This document shows positions 31,644 to 40,800 of a stretch of DNA of 64,000 nt, one piece after another (position 1 is the first letter of the stretch; every line of letters starts with the position of its first letter). Below the pieces are notes generated by a model, which was not told the DNA's origin, ran no database searches, and saw only the letters and a list, made by a program, of their open reading frames with translations. The translations under genes were made by a program, and so were the position numbers. The DNA is from Rathayibacter sp. SD072 (lineage in GTDB: Bacteria; Actinomycetota; Actinomycetes; Actinomycetales; Microbacteriaceae): assembly GCF_017355185.1 (NCBI RefSeq), contig NZ_JADILJ010000004.1, positions 62,001-126,000 of the forward strand, read 5' to 3'.

Positions 31644-33004
31644 CGGCGGTGTCCCTGCCGCTGCGCCATCCGGACGTGCGGTCCAGCACGTTCATGACGC
31701 GCCGAGCCTGGTGGCTGCTGGTCGGCAACTTCCTGGTGCCCGGCTCCGCCCAGGTCCTCGCGGGCAATCGCCGGCTCGGCCGGCTCGGGCTCGCGTTCAC
31801 CCTCGCGCTGTGGACCGCTCTGCTGGTCGCACTCGCCCTCTACTTCGTCTTCCCGACGGGGCTCTACACCCTCGCGACGTTCGATCTGTCGATGCTGGCG
31901 CTCCAGGCGGCGCTCGTGATCTACGCGGTCGTCTGGCTCGTGCTGACCCTCGACACCCTGCGGCTCATCCGGGTCGTCCGCGTGCGGCCGAGGATGCGCG
32001 GGGTGCTGGCGTTCGCGACCGTCGCGCTGCTGGCCGTCTCGGTCGGCACGGCCGGAGTCGGCACGTACCTCCTCGGCGTCACGCGCGGCACGCTCTCGTC
32101 GATCTTCGGCGGGGGCGCGATGGAGGCTCCGGTCGACGGCCGGTACAACATCATGCTGCTCGGCGGCGACGCCGGCGAGGACCGGGAGGGGCTGCGCCCG
32201 GACAGCGTCTCGGTCGTCAGCCTCGACGCCTCCACCGGTGAGGCGACGATCATCGGCCTGCCCCGCGACTTCCACAACATCCCGTTCCCGGACGGGAGCC
32301 CGATGCACGAGCTCTACCCGGACGGCTACAACACCTACAACTGCAACGTCGACGTCTGCCAGCTCAACTCCATCTACACCGAGGTCGAGCTGAAGAACGC
32401 CGAGCTCTACCCGGACGCGGTCGCCGACGGCAGCGAGCCCGGCATCGAGGCGATGCGCGACGCGGTCGAGGGGATCCTCGACCTCCCCGTGCAGTACTAC
32501 GCGCTCATCGACATGGAGGGGTTCGCGCAGCTCATCGACGCGCTGGGCGGGATCGACGTGACCTACGCGGGTCCGGATCCGCTGCCGCTGGGAGGTCTGC
32601 CCGACTCCGACGGCGTCATGCAGGGCGTGAACCAGTGGATCGACCCGGGCGACTGGCACTTCAACGGCGAGCAGGCGCTCGCCTACGCCCGCTCGCGCTA
32701 CACGACGAGCGACTACGACCGGATGAACCGGCAGCGCCAGGTGCAGGAGGCGCTGCTGCGCCAGTTCGAGCCGGCCAACGTGCTCTCGAAGTTCCAGGAC
32801 GTCGCCGCGGCGGGATCGCAGGTCATCAAGACCGACGTGCCGCAGGGGATGCTCGGCTACTTCGTGCAGCTGGGGCTGAAGACCAAGGGCCTGCCGGTCT
32901 CCTCGGTCGAGATGGTGCCGCCGGCGATCGATCCGACGGACCCGGACTACGACCTCGTGCACTCGATGGTGCGCGAGGCGCTGTTCCCCGACTCCGGGGA
33001 ATAG
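31640..33004 (+). CDS. LytR-CpsA-Psr (LCP) family glycopolymer ligase
   Basis: A 454-residue LCP protein, a family that transfers polyprenyl-pyrophosphate-linked glycans to peptidoglycan outside the membrane. The LCP domain (about 165-420) has [39 protein letters not shown] with the conserved Arg-Asp, and [20 protein letters not shown]. The N-terminal part has about four hydrophobic segments (residues 25-150), more than the single anchor of typical LCP proteins. It stands at the edge of the polysaccharide locus and is a good candidate for final attachment of that glycan. Confidence 0.92.
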   Translation: MTAVSLPLRHPDVRSSTFMTRRAWWLLVGNFLVPGSAQVLAGNRRLGRLGLAFTLALWTALLVALALYFVFPTGLYTLATFDLSMLALQAALVIYAVVWLVLTLDTLRLIRVVRVRPRMRGVLAFATVALLAVSVGTAGVGTYLLGVTRGTLSSIFGGGAMEAPVDGRYNIMLLGGDAGEDREGLRPDSVSVVSLDASTGEATIIGLPRDFHNIPFPDGSPMHELYPDGYNTYNCNVDVCQLNSIYTEVELKNAELYPDAVADGSEPGIEAMRDAVEGILDLPVQYYALIDMEGFAQLIDALGGIDVTYAGPDPLPLGGLPDSDGVMQGVNQWIDPGDWHFNGEQALAYARSRYTTSDYDRMNRQRQVQEALLRQFEPANVLSKFQDVAAAGSQVIKTDVPQGMLGYFVQLGLKTKGLPVSSVEMVPPAIDPTDPDYDLVHSMVREALFPDSGE

Positions 33005-33025
33005 CTCGACGGGCCCCGCGGGTCG

Positions 33026-34162
33026 TCAGATCTCGGCGTGCAGCGCCCAGACGCGCTCGGCGGAGTCGCGCCAGCTGAAGGCGCGCGCACGGTCGCGACC
33101 GGCGATCGACAGCCGCTCGCGCAGCGCGGTGTCCGCGAGCACGCTGCTCATCGCGAGGGCGAGGCGCTCGGGGTAGTCCTTGGCGACCGCGCGCTCCACG
33201 GCCACTCCGGCATCGGCCGCGACCTCGAGCAGGGCGGGGTCGTCGGAGTGGATCACCGGCACACCGAAGTGCATCGCCTCGAGCACCGGGAGGCCGAAGC
33301 CCTCCGCGATGCTGGGGTAGACGAAGAGCGTCGCGCGGGACAGGACGACGGCGAGATCGGCGTCGCTCAGCACGCCGAGGGCGCGCACCCGGTGCTCGTC
33401 CAGACCCTGCTCGTCGGCGACCGAGGCGATGTCGAGCTCGCCCCACCCGGTCGGCCCGACGATCAGGAGGGGGATCTGCGGTGCGGAGGCGCCCTGGAAC
33501 GCCGTGATCAGCGAGACGAGACCCTTCCGGGGCTCGAGGGTCCCGACGCTCAGGACGTACTCGTCCGGCAGTCCGAGAGCCGCGGCGCGCTCGTCGGCGT
33601 CGTCGGGCAGCACGAGAGCGGAGCCGACGGCGCCGCCGATCACGCGCAGCCTGTCGCCGAAGTCGAGGACCTCGGACAGCTGCTGGGCGACCGCGTGGGT
33701 GGGCACGACGACGGCGTCGGCGTGCTTGCGCGCCCGCTTCGCCATGGCGCGGTGCCATTTCGCACCGTGGGGCGTCAGCGTCTCGGGGTGCGTCCACGGC
33801 ACGGTGTCGTGGATGGTCACGGCGATCTGCTCGCCCTCGCGGCCCTCGTGACTCCGCAGCGGTGCGAAGAGGCTGGGTGCGTGCAGCATGCCGCCGCCGG
33901 CCGGGATGCCGATGCCGTACTGCCACGCCCGCGAGAGCTCGCGCCGACCCAGGTGCAGTCGGTGGATGCGGGCGAGACCGGGGAGGCGCTGCCGCAGCTC
34001 CTCCTCCTTCTCGGGCGGATGCGCCGAGACGACTGCCTCGACCTCGCAGTCGCGCGGAGCGGTCGCGATGAGCTCGCGGGTGAGCTCCTCGGTGTACCGG
34101 CCGATGCCGCCCGGGACGCGGGCGAGCATCTGGTCGACGACGACGCGCAGGGTCGTGGTCAC
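33026..34162 (-). CDS. Glycosyltransferase family 4
   Basis: This 378-residue GT-B fold glycosyltransferase is cytosolic or membrane-associated. ARVPGGIGRYTEEL at the start holds the acceptor-side glycine loop. The donor half has LSVGTLEPRKG and the retaining-enzyme motif PSIAEGFGLPVLEAM (E-x7-E) near residue 290. It resembles mannosyl- or rhamnosyltransferases of O-antigen clusters; donor and acceptor cannot be read. The GTG at 34162 overlaps the rmlD stop by GTGA, implying one transcript with rhamnose synthesis. Confidence 0.9.
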   Translation of the reverse strand: MTTTLRVVVDQMLARVPGGIGRYTEELTRELIATAPRDCEVEAVVSAHPPEKEEELRQRLPGLARIHRLHLGRRELSRAWQYGIGIPAGGGMLHAPSLFAPLRSHEGREGEQIAVTIHDTVPWTHPETLTPHGAKWHRAMAKRARKHADAVVVPTHAVAQQLSEVLDFGDRLRVIGGAVGSALVLPDDADERAAALGLPDEYVLSVGTLEPRKGLVSLITAFQGASAPQIPLLIVGPTGWGELDIASVADEQGLDEHRVRALGVLSDADLAVVLSRATLFVYPSIAEGFGLPVLEAMHFGVPVIHSDDPALLEVAADAGVAVERAVAKDYPERLALAMSSVLADTALRERLSIAGRDRARAFSWRDSAERVWALHAEI

Positions 34163-35004
34163 GGCGTGACCGCCTCGAGGGGGGCGGCGGCGAGCGCGTC
34201 CTCCCACGAGCGCAGCGGAGCGAGGCCCGCCCGGCTCCAGCCGTCGTGGCCGAGGACGGAGTAGGCGGGGCGCGGGGCGGGGCGGACGAAGCTGCCGCTG
34301 TCGGTCGGGCGGATCCGCTCGGGGTCGAGCCCGGCCTTCTCGAACACGGCGCGGGCGAAGCCGAACCACGTCGTCTCGCCGGCGTTCGTGCCGTGGTAGA
34401 CGCCCGACGGGGCATCGGAGTCGATCAGCTCGATCATCCGCACGGCCAGGTCGCCCGTCCAGGTGGGCTGTCCGCGCTGGTCGTCGACGACGGTGAGAGT
34501 CTCGTGCGAGCCGGCGAGGCGCACCATGGTCTTCGCGAAGTTGCCGCCGTGCGCCCCGTAGAGCCAGGCAGTTCGGACCACGTAGCCGCGCTCCGGGTTC
34601 GCGGCGAGCACGAGCTCCTCGCCCTCGGCCTTGGTGCGGCCGTACGCCGAGATCGGCTCGCGCGGGTGGTCCTCGCGGTACGGGCTCGTCGCGGATCCGT
34701 CGAAGACGTAGTCGGTCGAGACCTGCACGATCGCCGCGCCGATCTCGGCGGCGGCCAGGGCGAGGTTCTGCGCACCGAGCGCGTTGACCCGGCGCGCCTC
34801 CTCCTCGTCGCTCTCGGCGTCGTCGACGCGGGTGTAGGCGGCGCAGTTGAGGACCGCGTCGTGCCCCGCGACCGCGGCGCGCACGGCGTCGAGATCGGTG
34901 ACGTCGAGGTCGCGGCGGCCGAGGGCCGTGACGGGTCGATCGCCGAGTGCGGAGCGGAGGTCGGTGCCGAGCATGCCGGAGGCGCCCGTGAGGAGGAAGG
35001 TCAC
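34159..35004 (-). CDS. rmlD: dTDP-4-dehydrorhamnose reductase
   Basis: This 281-residue short-chain dehydrogenase reduces dTDP-4-dehydro-L-rhamnose to dTDP-L-rhamnose with NADPH. The nucleotide loop TGASGMLG opens the protein, STDYVFDG follows, and the catalytic Tyr-Lys pair is in SAYGRTKAEGE. WLYGAHGGNFAKTM is also typical. GTG at 35004 is the only in-frame start that fits the Rossmann fold; its ribosome site is weak. It diverges from rmlC. Confidence 0.93.
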   Translation of the reverse strand: MTFLLTGASGMLGTDLRSALGDRPVTALGRRDLDVTDLDAVRAAVAGHDAVLNCAAYTRVDDAESDEEEARRVNALGAQNLALAAAEIGAAIVQVSTDYVFDGSATSPYREDHPREPISAYGRTKAEGEELVLAANPERGYVVRTAWLYGAHGGNFAKTMVRLAGSHETLTVVDDQRGQPTWTGDLAVRMIELIDSDAPSGVYHGTNAGETTWFGFARAVFEKAGLDPERIRPTDSGSFVRPAPRPAYSVLGHDGWSRAGLAPLRSWEDALAAAPLEAVTP

Positions 35005-35107
35005 CCGTTCATCATGCCGGAGGCGCCGTCCGGCGAGGAGGGGGCGCACCGCGCCCGACGGGGAGGTGCCCCCGCACGGGCGTCGCGTCCTGGAAACACG
35101 CGCTCGT

Positions 35108-35113
35108 TACACT
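35108..35113 (+). promoter_or_regulatory. -10 element, leaderless start of rmlC
   Basis: TACACT at 35108-35113, seven bases, then the GTG at 35121. Upstream bases are GC-rich and no Shine-Dalgarno is present, so rmlC is probably leaderless. Confidence 0.5.
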
Positions 35114-35120
35114 GGCCCCC

Positions 35121-35738
35121 GTGCAGATCCGCGAACTCGACATCCCCGACGTCTATGAGATCACTCCGCGTCAGTTCCCCGACGACCGGGGGGTGTTCTT
35201 CGAGTTCTACCGTTTCGACCACCTGGCCGAGAAGGTCGGCCACCCGCTCTCGCTGAAGCAGGGCAACACCTCCGTGTCCAAGCGCGGCACCGTCCGGGGC
35301 ATCCACTTCGCGCAGATCCCGCCGTCGCAGGCGAAGTACGTGTCGTGCTTCTCGGGCGCGGTGCTCGACTACGTCGTCGACATCCGGGTCGGGTCGCCCA
35401 CCTTCGGGCAGTACGAGACGATCCTGCTGGACGACGTCGACCGCCGCTCCGTCTACATCTCCGAGGGCATCGGCCACGCCTTCGTCGCCCTGACCGAGGG
35501 CGCCGTCGTCTCGTACCTGGTGAACTCGACCTTCGACCCGGTGCGGGAGAAGGGGATCGACCCGCTCGACGAGCAGATCGGCCTCCGCTTCCCCGCCGAG
35601 GCGGGCGAGCTGCTGCTCTCGCCGAAGGACACCGACGCCCCGACCCTGGCCGAGGCCGAGGCGCAGGGCCTCCTGCCGACGTGGGACGAGGCTCGGGCCT
35701 ACTACTCGGGTCTCGACGAGCAGGAGGCGGGTCGATGA
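35121..35738 (+). CDS. rmlC: dTDP-4-dehydrorhamnose 3,5-epimerase
   Basis: This 205-residue cupin enzyme epimerises C3 and C5 of dTDP-4-dehydro-6-deoxyglucose. [34 protein letters not shown] with the catalytic His, and [15 protein letters not shown] are the family blocks. Its length of about 200 is normal for a non-fused enzyme. It overlaps rmlA by four bases. rmlD diverges upstream. The dehydratase (rmlB) that makes its substrate is not in the window. Confidence 0.94.
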   Translation: MQIRELDIPDVYEITPRQFPDDRGVFFEFYRFDHLAEKVGHPLSLKQGNTSVSKRGTVRGIHFAQIPPSQAKYVSCFSGAVLDYVVDIRVGSPTFGQYETILLDDVDRRSVYISEGIGHAFVALTEGAVVSYLVNSTFDPVREKGIDPLDEQIGLRFPAEAGELLLSPKDTDAPTLAEAEAQGLLPTWDEARAYYSGLDEQEAGR

Positions 35739-36604
35739 AGGGGATCGTTCTGGCGGGTGGGTCGGGGTCGCGGTTGTGGCCGATCACGAAGGGCATCTCG
35801 AAGCAGTTGATGCCGATCTACGACAAGCCGATGATCTACTACCCGTTGTCGACGTTGATGATGGCCGGGATCGACGAGGTCCTGGTGATCACGACGCCGG
35901 AGTACAACGACCAGTTCCGGGCCCTCCTGGGCGACGGATCGTCGTTGGGGATGTCGATCTCGTATGCGGTGCAGGAGTCGCCGGACGGGTTGGCGCAGGC
36001 GTTCCTGATCGGTGAGGACTTCATCGGCGACGACTCCGTCGCGCTGGTGCTGGGCGACAACATCTTCCACGGGACCGCTCTGGGCACCGCGTTGGCGGCG
36101 AACACGGTCATCGAGGGTGCGGTGATCTTCGCGTACCAGGTCGCGGATCCGCGTGCGTACGGGGTGGTGGAGTTCGATGACGAGTTCCGGGCTCTGTCGA
36201 TCGAGGAGAAGCCCCAGTCGCCCAAGAGCAACTACGCGGTCCCGGGTCTGTACTTCTACGACAACGACGTCGTCGCGATCGCGAAGACGATCGAGCCGTC
36301 GGCTCGGGGGGAGTTGGAGATCTCGACGATCAACGAGCGCTACCTCGAGTCGGGCCGGTTGAACGTGCAGGTCCTGGATCGTGGGACGGCGTGGTTGGAC
36401 ACGGGGACGTTCGACTCGATGATCGAGGCGACCGAGTTCGTGCGCGTCATCGAGCAGCGTCAGGGCTTCAAGATCGGCTGCATCGAGGAGATCGCCTGGC
36501 GCCACGGCTGGATCGACGACACCCAGCTCGCCGACCTCGCCGCACCCCTCGTCAAGAGCGGCTACGGCGCCTACCTCAAGCGGCTGCTCGAACTCGGGCG
36601 CTGA
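35735..36604 (+). CDS. rmlA: Glucose-1-phosphate thymidylyltransferase
   Basis: This 289-residue enzyme makes dTDP-glucose from dTTP and glucose 1-phosphate. [18 protein letters not shown] is the nucleotide loop, and [19 protein letters not shown] and [10 protein letters not shown] are present. The ATG at 35735 overlaps the rmlC stop by ATGA. Leucine codons are odd: ten TTG codons occur up to 36397 and none after, with many GGG and GTG codons, whereas the last 65 codons and neighbouring genes use CTC/CTG. This suggests that part of the gene was acquired or recombined. Confidence 0.95.
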   Translation: MKGIVLAGGSGSRLWPITKGISKQLMPIYDKPMIYYPLSTLMMAGIDEVLVITTPEYNDQFRALLGDGSSLGMSISYAVQESPDGLAQAFLIGEDFIGDDSVALVLGDNIFHGTALGTALAANTVIEGAVIFAYQVADPRAYGVVEFDDEFRALSIEEKPQSPKSNYAVPGLYFYDNDVVAIAKTIEPSARGELEISTINERYLESGRLNVQVLDRGTAWLDTGTFDSMIEATEFVRVIEQRQGFKIGCIEEIAWRHGWIDDTQLADLAAPLVKSGYGAYLKRLLELGR

Positions 36605-36607
36605 CGA

Positions 36608-36645
36608 GCGCCTCCGCTCCGCCTCAGTGGTGAGGGCGGAGGCGC
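36608..36645. other. 10-bp hairpin at the rmlA/glycosyltransferase convergence
   Basis: GCGCCTCCGC (36608-36617) and its reverse complement (36636-36645) flank an 18-base loop that contains the end of the converging glycosyltransferase gene. It could slow transcription from both sides, but neither strand has a T-run. Confidence 0.4.
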
Positions 36646-37484
36646 ATCAGCCCCACTCGGGCCAGCAGCCCGATGCGCACCGCGAGACGCACCGGCGCCA
36701 GGTACCAGGCGTCGTACTTCTGCGCGAGGTAGAGGTAGGCGCTGCGGTGGTGCACCGCGAGCATGCGCGCGGACGCGAGCCGCGTCGAGTGGCCGCCGAG
36801 GTGCGACACCAGGGCGTCCGCCAGGTAGAGGTTCGTCCAGCCGAGTCGGCCGAGCGAGTCGCCCAGCTGCACGTCCTCGAAGTACATGAAGTAGCGCTCG
36901 TCGAAGCCGCCGATCTGCTCGAACGCGGTGCGGCGCACCATGACGCAGGCGCCCGAGAGCCAGCCGGCCGTCATGCTCCCGTGCTCGAGGGTGCCGACCG
37001 CTCGGGAGCGGCGGTACCGGGCCGACCACGGGTTGCCGGGCCAGACGTGCGCGAAGAGGGCGTGACCGACTCCGGTGCGCAGCGACGGCAGAGCGCGCGC
37101 CGACGGGTACACGGTGCCGTCCGAGTCGAGGATGCGCGGGCCGATCGAGCCGATCCGGGAGTCGGCGGAGGCCGCGGCGTAGAGAGCGTCGATCGAGCCG
37201 GGGAGGAACACGGTGTCCGGGTTCGTCACCAGGATCCACTCGTACTCCGGACCCAGGCGGTCGACGGCGTAGTTGACGGCCTTGCCGTAGCCGAGATTCT
37301 CGCCCGTCTCGTGGAACACGACCTCGGGACGACGCTCGACGACCCTGCGCACCGAGTCGTCGGTCGTCGCGTTGTCCACGACGACGACGTGCACGTCGTG
37401 CTCGGTCGCCTCCGGGATCGACTCGAGGCACGCGCGCAGGACCTCACCCGAGAAGTGGGTGACCACGACCACCGCGATGGGCAA
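36624..37484 (-). CDS. Glycosyltransferase family 2 (rhamnosyltransferase-like)
   Basis: This 286-residue GT-A enzyme starts with VVVVTHFSGEVLRACLESI and has the donor motifs VVVDNATTDDS and ILVTNPDTVF, and the ED-type YFMYFEDVQLGDSLGRLGW. WbbL-like rhamnosyltransferases have this layout, and the rhamnose genes nearby fit dTDP-rhamnose as the donor; this is an inference. The only usable start is a TTG at 37484; a GGAGG lies about 20 bases upstream. It converges on rmlA. Confidence 0.87.
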   Translation of the reverse strand: MPIAVVVVTHFSGEVLRACLESIPEATEHDVHVVVVDNATTDDSVRRVVERRPEVVFHETGENLGYGKAVNYAVDRLGPEYEWILVTNPDTVFLPGSIDALYAAASADSRIGSIGPRILDSDGTVYPSARALPSLRTGVGHALFAHVWPGNPWSARYRRSRAVGTLEHGSMTAGWLSGACVMVRRTAFEQIGGFDERYFMYFEDVQLGDSLGRLGWTNLYLADALVSHLGGHSTRLASARMLAVHHRSAYLYLAQKYDAWYLAPVRLAVRIGLLARVGLMRLRPHH

Positions 37485-37591
37485 CGTCGAGCGGGCGATG
37501 GGAGCCTCCGGAGGTGCGGCGTCGACGGGCGAAGGCTCCGTCGGAAGAACTCGACGAGGCTAGCACGGGGCTCGAGAAGCGGCCCTGAGCC

Positions 37592-38206
37592 TCAGCGGGT
37601 GACGTCGAGGGGCTCGCCGGCGACGGCGACGGCGGCCGGGGACACGGTCTCGAGCGCGGGCACCGGGGGCGTCGCGGAAGCGCGGAACACGACGAACTTG
37701 TACATGCAGAAGTTCCAGATCAGGCCGACGAACACCGCGAACGCCTTGGCCACGTTGATCGCGAGGAACGCGTTCTCGCCCGAGCTGGGCAGGAAGAGCA
37801 GGGAGTTTCCGAAACGGGTGTCGAAGAACACCTCGAAGCCCCAGATGACGACCGACTGCAGGACCAGCGAGCTGAAGCCCGTGACGGCGAAGAACTTGGC
37901 GAAGGTCGACCACTTGATGCGACCCGGGTGACGGAACACGAAGAAGTGGTTGAGCGCGTACGAGATCGTGATGCCCAGGAGCACCGAGAAGACGTTCGCA
38001 ACCAGGGTCGGCAGGTGCAGCAGCAGGATGAGCGCGTTGAGGACGAGGAAGTCGAGCGCGGTGTTGGTGCACCCGGCGAGGAGGAAGCGCACCTTCTGCG
38101 AATCGAGCACGCGCCGCACGCCGCGCGCACCGGTGCCGCGCGCCTCGGCGCGGGCGGCCCGGACGGTGCTCCTGCGAGCACTGCGATCCGGTTCGCGGTG
38201 GGGCAT
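37592..38206 (-). CDS. GtrA-family membrane protein
   Basis: A 204-residue protein with a charged N-terminal tail and four membrane segments (about residues 45-170: FLLAGCTNTALDFLVLNALI, a second, a third and a fourth helix). The GtrA family includes proteins thought to flip polyprenyl-phosphate sugars or anchor such enzymes. VRFLLAGCTNTALDF and SYALNHFFVFR are the hallmark patches. Starts at 38260 and 38236 are also possible; the ATG at 38206 was chosen for a GGAGG about eleven bases upstream. The polyprenyl-phosphate glycosyltransferase gene diverges from it. Confidence 0.85.
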   Translation of the reverse strand: MPHREPDRSARRSTVRAARAEARGTGARGVRRVLDSQKVRFLLAGCTNTALDFLVLNALILLLHLPTLVANVFSVLLGITISYALNHFFVFRHPGRIKWSTFAKFFAVTGFSSLVLQSVVIWGFEVFFDTRFGNSLLFLPSSGENAFLAINVAKAFAVFVGLIWNFCMYKFVVFRASATPPVPALETVSPAAVAVAGEPLDVTR

Positions 38207-38363
38207 GTGCGGGGTGTCCTCCGGGCTCGTCTCCATCGGCTCGGACGAACACGACACCATCGACACTACGCACTGGATCTGAAGAGTGACCCCCTCGCAG
38301 GCGAACGGCGTCTGAGAAGTCGTTCCACGGACATCCACTCGGCGGAAGGGCCGCGGAAGCGCT

Positions 38364-38369
38364 GATAAT
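38364..38369 (+). promoter_or_regulatory. -10 element in the GtrA/glycosyltransferase divergent gap
   Basis: GATAAT at 38364-38369, with TG just before it, lies 53 bases before the ATG at 38423. The 216-base gap between the divergent genes holds no other gene. Confidence 0.45.
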
Positions 38370-38422
38370 GTTCGGCTGCCCGCGTCCACCGCCGCCGCCG
38401 TCCCGGTACGAATCGGATCCTG

Positions 38423-39166
38423 ATGCTCTCGCTGACACTCGTCGTCCCCACCTACAACGAAGCCGCCGACATCGGCGAGCTCCTCCGACGGCTCGCGGAG
38501 GTCGCCGCCCGGGAGGTGGACACCGCCGTGCGCGTGGTCGTGGTCGACGACTCGTCGCCCGACGGCACCGCCGAACTGGCTCGCGAGGTCGGTGCGGGCC
38601 TCGTCTCCGACCGGTTCTCGGTCGAGGTGCTCGTCCGGGCCGAGAAGAAGGGACTCGGAGCCGCCTACCTCTGGGCGTTCGAGCGGATCCTCTCCTCGGA
38701 GCACCCGCCCGACGCGATCCTGCAGATGGACGCCGACCTGTCGCACGATCCGAAGTACGTGGCGCGATTCCTCGAAGAGGTCCGCGCGGGAGCGGATCTG
38801 GTCGTCGCGTCGCGCTACGTCCGCGGCGGTGGCACGCCGGACTGGACCCTGGACCGCAAGCTGCTGAGCTGGGGCGGCAACATCTACACGCGACTGCTCC
38901 TGGGCTCCCGGCTCACGGACTGGACCGGCGGCTTCAACCTCTTCAGCACGGAGCTCCTGCGGCGCATCCACGTCGAGGACGTCGACGCGTCCGGGTACGG
39001 CTTCCAGATCGCCCTCAAGCACCGGGCCCTGCGCGAATCGAAGCGGACCAGGGAGGTGCCCATCGTCTTCGTCGACCGCACGCACGGCACGTCCAAGATC
39101 CCGCGCGACACCCTCGCGCGGAACCTACTGCTCGTCCTGCGGCTCCGATTCTCGCGGCGGCGCTGA
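38423..39166 (+). CDS. Polyprenyl-phosphate hexose synthase (Ppm1/DPM1-type GT2)
   Basis: This 247-residue glycosyltransferase resembles polyprenol monophosphomannose synthases, which load a sugar from a GDP-sugar onto polyprenyl phosphate in the cytosol. LTLVVPTYNEAADIGELL, VVDDSSPDGTAEL, LQMDADLSHDP and VASRYVRGG are standard. There is no C-terminal membrane domain. Its product would feed the GT-C-like membrane proteins encoded directly downstream (TGATG overlap). GDP-mannose supply is consistent with manA and the GDP-mannose dehydratase gene nearby. Confidence 0.9.
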   Translation: MLSLTLVVPTYNEAADIGELLRRLAEVAAREVDTAVRVVVVDDSSPDGTAELAREVGAGLVSDRFSVEVLVRAEKKGLGAAYLWAFERILSSEHPPDAILQMDADLSHDPKYVARFLEEVRAGADLVVASRYVRGGGTPDWTLDRKLLSWGGNIYTRLLLGSRLTDWTGGFNLFSTELLRRIHVEDVDASGYGFQIALKHRALRESKRTREVPIVFVDRTHGTSKIPRDTLARNLLLVLRLRFSRRR

Positions 39167-40800
39167 TGGGGGAGCCGATCGCAGGAGGTTCCGACCCCGC
39201 CGGGAGACGCCGTGCGGCCGTCGCACGGGAGGTGCTGAGCCTCGTCGTCGTCACCGCGTCGGCGATCGCGACCCTCGCCGTGCTCGTCTCGGGTCCGTGG
39301 CGCCACTACATCCTCTACGAGGGGGACTCGCTCGCGCTGCCGCTGCTGCTGCGCACCGACGTCGATCCCCTGCACTGGGTGATGACGAGCCAGATCTTCC
39401 TCTTCCCGGAGATCCCGCTCCACCTGCTCAGCCGACTGCTGGGCGGGTCCGTCGAGGGCTCGCTCCTCGTGAACGCGGTGCTGAACGTCGTCGTCCTCTA
39501 CGCCCTCCTCCGCGCTCTGGCCTCGCTGGTCGCCCCGCGGCGGCCGCAGGCGGTGGTCGGCGCCGTCGTCGCGACCCTGCTCCTGCTGGTGCTCGTGCTG
39601 ACGGAGGGGCGGGCGCTCAACAACGAGGGCGCCCTCGCCACCACGTTCCTGCTGACGACCTACTACGGAGGGGTCGTCCTCTCGGGGCTGGCCTGCCTCG
39701 CCCTGGTGCTCCAGGCGCTGCGCCGCCGGCGGGACGGCCGCCCCGTCGTCGTGCCCGTGGTGCTGGCCCTCGTGATCGGCGCGCTCACGACCCTCTCGAA
39801 TCCGCTGTTCGTGCTCGTGGTCGTCGCTCCGTGGCTGGCGTCGGTCGTCCTGCTCGCGGTGGTGCGCGTCGTGCCCGTGCGCGCGGCGATGCTCCTCACG
39901 GCGCCCGTGGTCGGCTCGGCCATCCTCGGCTACGCGTCGCGCGGGCCGTTCGAGCGCTTCGTCGCCGTGGACGCGAGCACCTACCTCCACCTCGAGCGGA
40001 TCCGCTTCGCCGCGGGGGCGCTCCGGCTGCAGGTGCAGTCGGTCGCGTCGACTCCGGCGGGCGTGCTCGAGCTCGTCCTGCTGGCGGCGCTGCTGGTGGT
40101 CGTCCCCGTCGTCGTCCTGCGCTCCGCGCGCCGGAGGGGGGACGACCCGGACGCCACGGCCGCGCTGCTCACCGTGTTCCCCGTCGTCGCCGCGCTCGCG
40201 ATGCTGTCGGGGCAGGTCGTGACCGGGAGCACTGTCACGCGCTACCTCATGCCGGTCGCCGTGTTCGCCGTTCTGCCCGCGCTGGTGCTCGTCGCGCGCG
40301 CGGCACCGAGGACGCCGCGGCGCGGGGTGCGCCGTGCGGGTGCGGCGATCGCCGCGGTCGCCTCGCTCGTCGTCGCCGCGGTCGCGCTGCCGTCCGTGGC
40401 GTCGGCGTCCGCGGGCACACGGGACTCGTCGTCCGAGCGGTGCCTGACCGACTGGATCGGCGAGCGCGAGCTGGCCGGCGTCGGATCCTTCTGGACGGTG
40501 CGACCGCTGCAGCTCTACGGCGATCCGCGCCTCGAGCTCGTCCAGGTGAACTTCGACTTCTCGGCGCAGCTCTGGATGAGCAACATCGACGACTACGAGC
40601 GCCGGCCCTTCACCTTCGTCCTCGCCGACCACGATCCCGACTGGGGAGTGCTGGCGACGCGGGCGCTCGGCGAGCCGCTCGCCGTCGTGCCCTGCGGGGA
40701 GTTCGACATCTACGATTACGAGGGCGGTCCTGGCGCGGCCGAGCTGAACCGCCTGGTGGGCGAGAGCATCGACCGGGCGAAGGAGGATCGTGACTTCTGA
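39166..40800 (+). CDS. Large membrane protein, probable GT-C-like
   Basis: I do not recognise a named family. The 544-residue protein has about 11 membrane segments: one near residues 25-45, several between 90 and 360, and one near 390-410. A soluble C-terminal domain (about 420-544) with two cysteines (SSERCLTDWIG and VVPCGEF) probably lies outside the cell. The early loop YILYEGDSLALPLLL has an acidic motif where GT-C enzymes carry their catalytic Asp/Glu. The ATG at 39166 overlaps the previous stop. It probably uses a polyprenyl-phosphate sugar. Confidence 0.7.
   Translation: MGEPIAGGSDPAGRRRAAVAREVLSLVVVTASAIATLAVLVSGPWRHYILYEGDSLALPLLLRTDVDPLHWVMTSQIFLFPEIPLHLLSRLLGGSVEGSLLVNAVLNVVVLYALLRALASLVAPRRPQAVVGAVVATLLLLVLVLTEGRALNNEGALATTFLLTTYYGGVVLSGLACLALVLQALRRRRDGRPVVVPVVLALVIGALTTLSNPLFVLVVVAPWLASVVLLAVVRVVPVRAAMLLTAPVVGSAILGYASRGPFERFVAVDASTYLHLERIRFAAGALRLQVQSVASTPAGVLELVLLAALLVVVPVVVLRSARRRGDDPDATAALLTVFPVVAALAMLSGQVVTGSTVTRYLMPVAVFAVLPALVLVARAAPRTPRRGVRRAGAAIAAVASLVVAAVALPSVASASAGTRDSSSERCLTDWIGERELAGVGSFWTVRPLQLYGDPRLELVQVNFDFSAQLWMSNIDDYERRPFTFVLADHDPDWGVLATRALGEPLAVVPCGEFDIYDYEGGPGAAELNRLVGESIDRAKEDRDF

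Noticed and set aside
36608-36645. Convergent hairpin as an intrinsic terminator
   Set aside because: No T-run follows on either strand, and one arm region is coding sequence of the glycosyltransferase.
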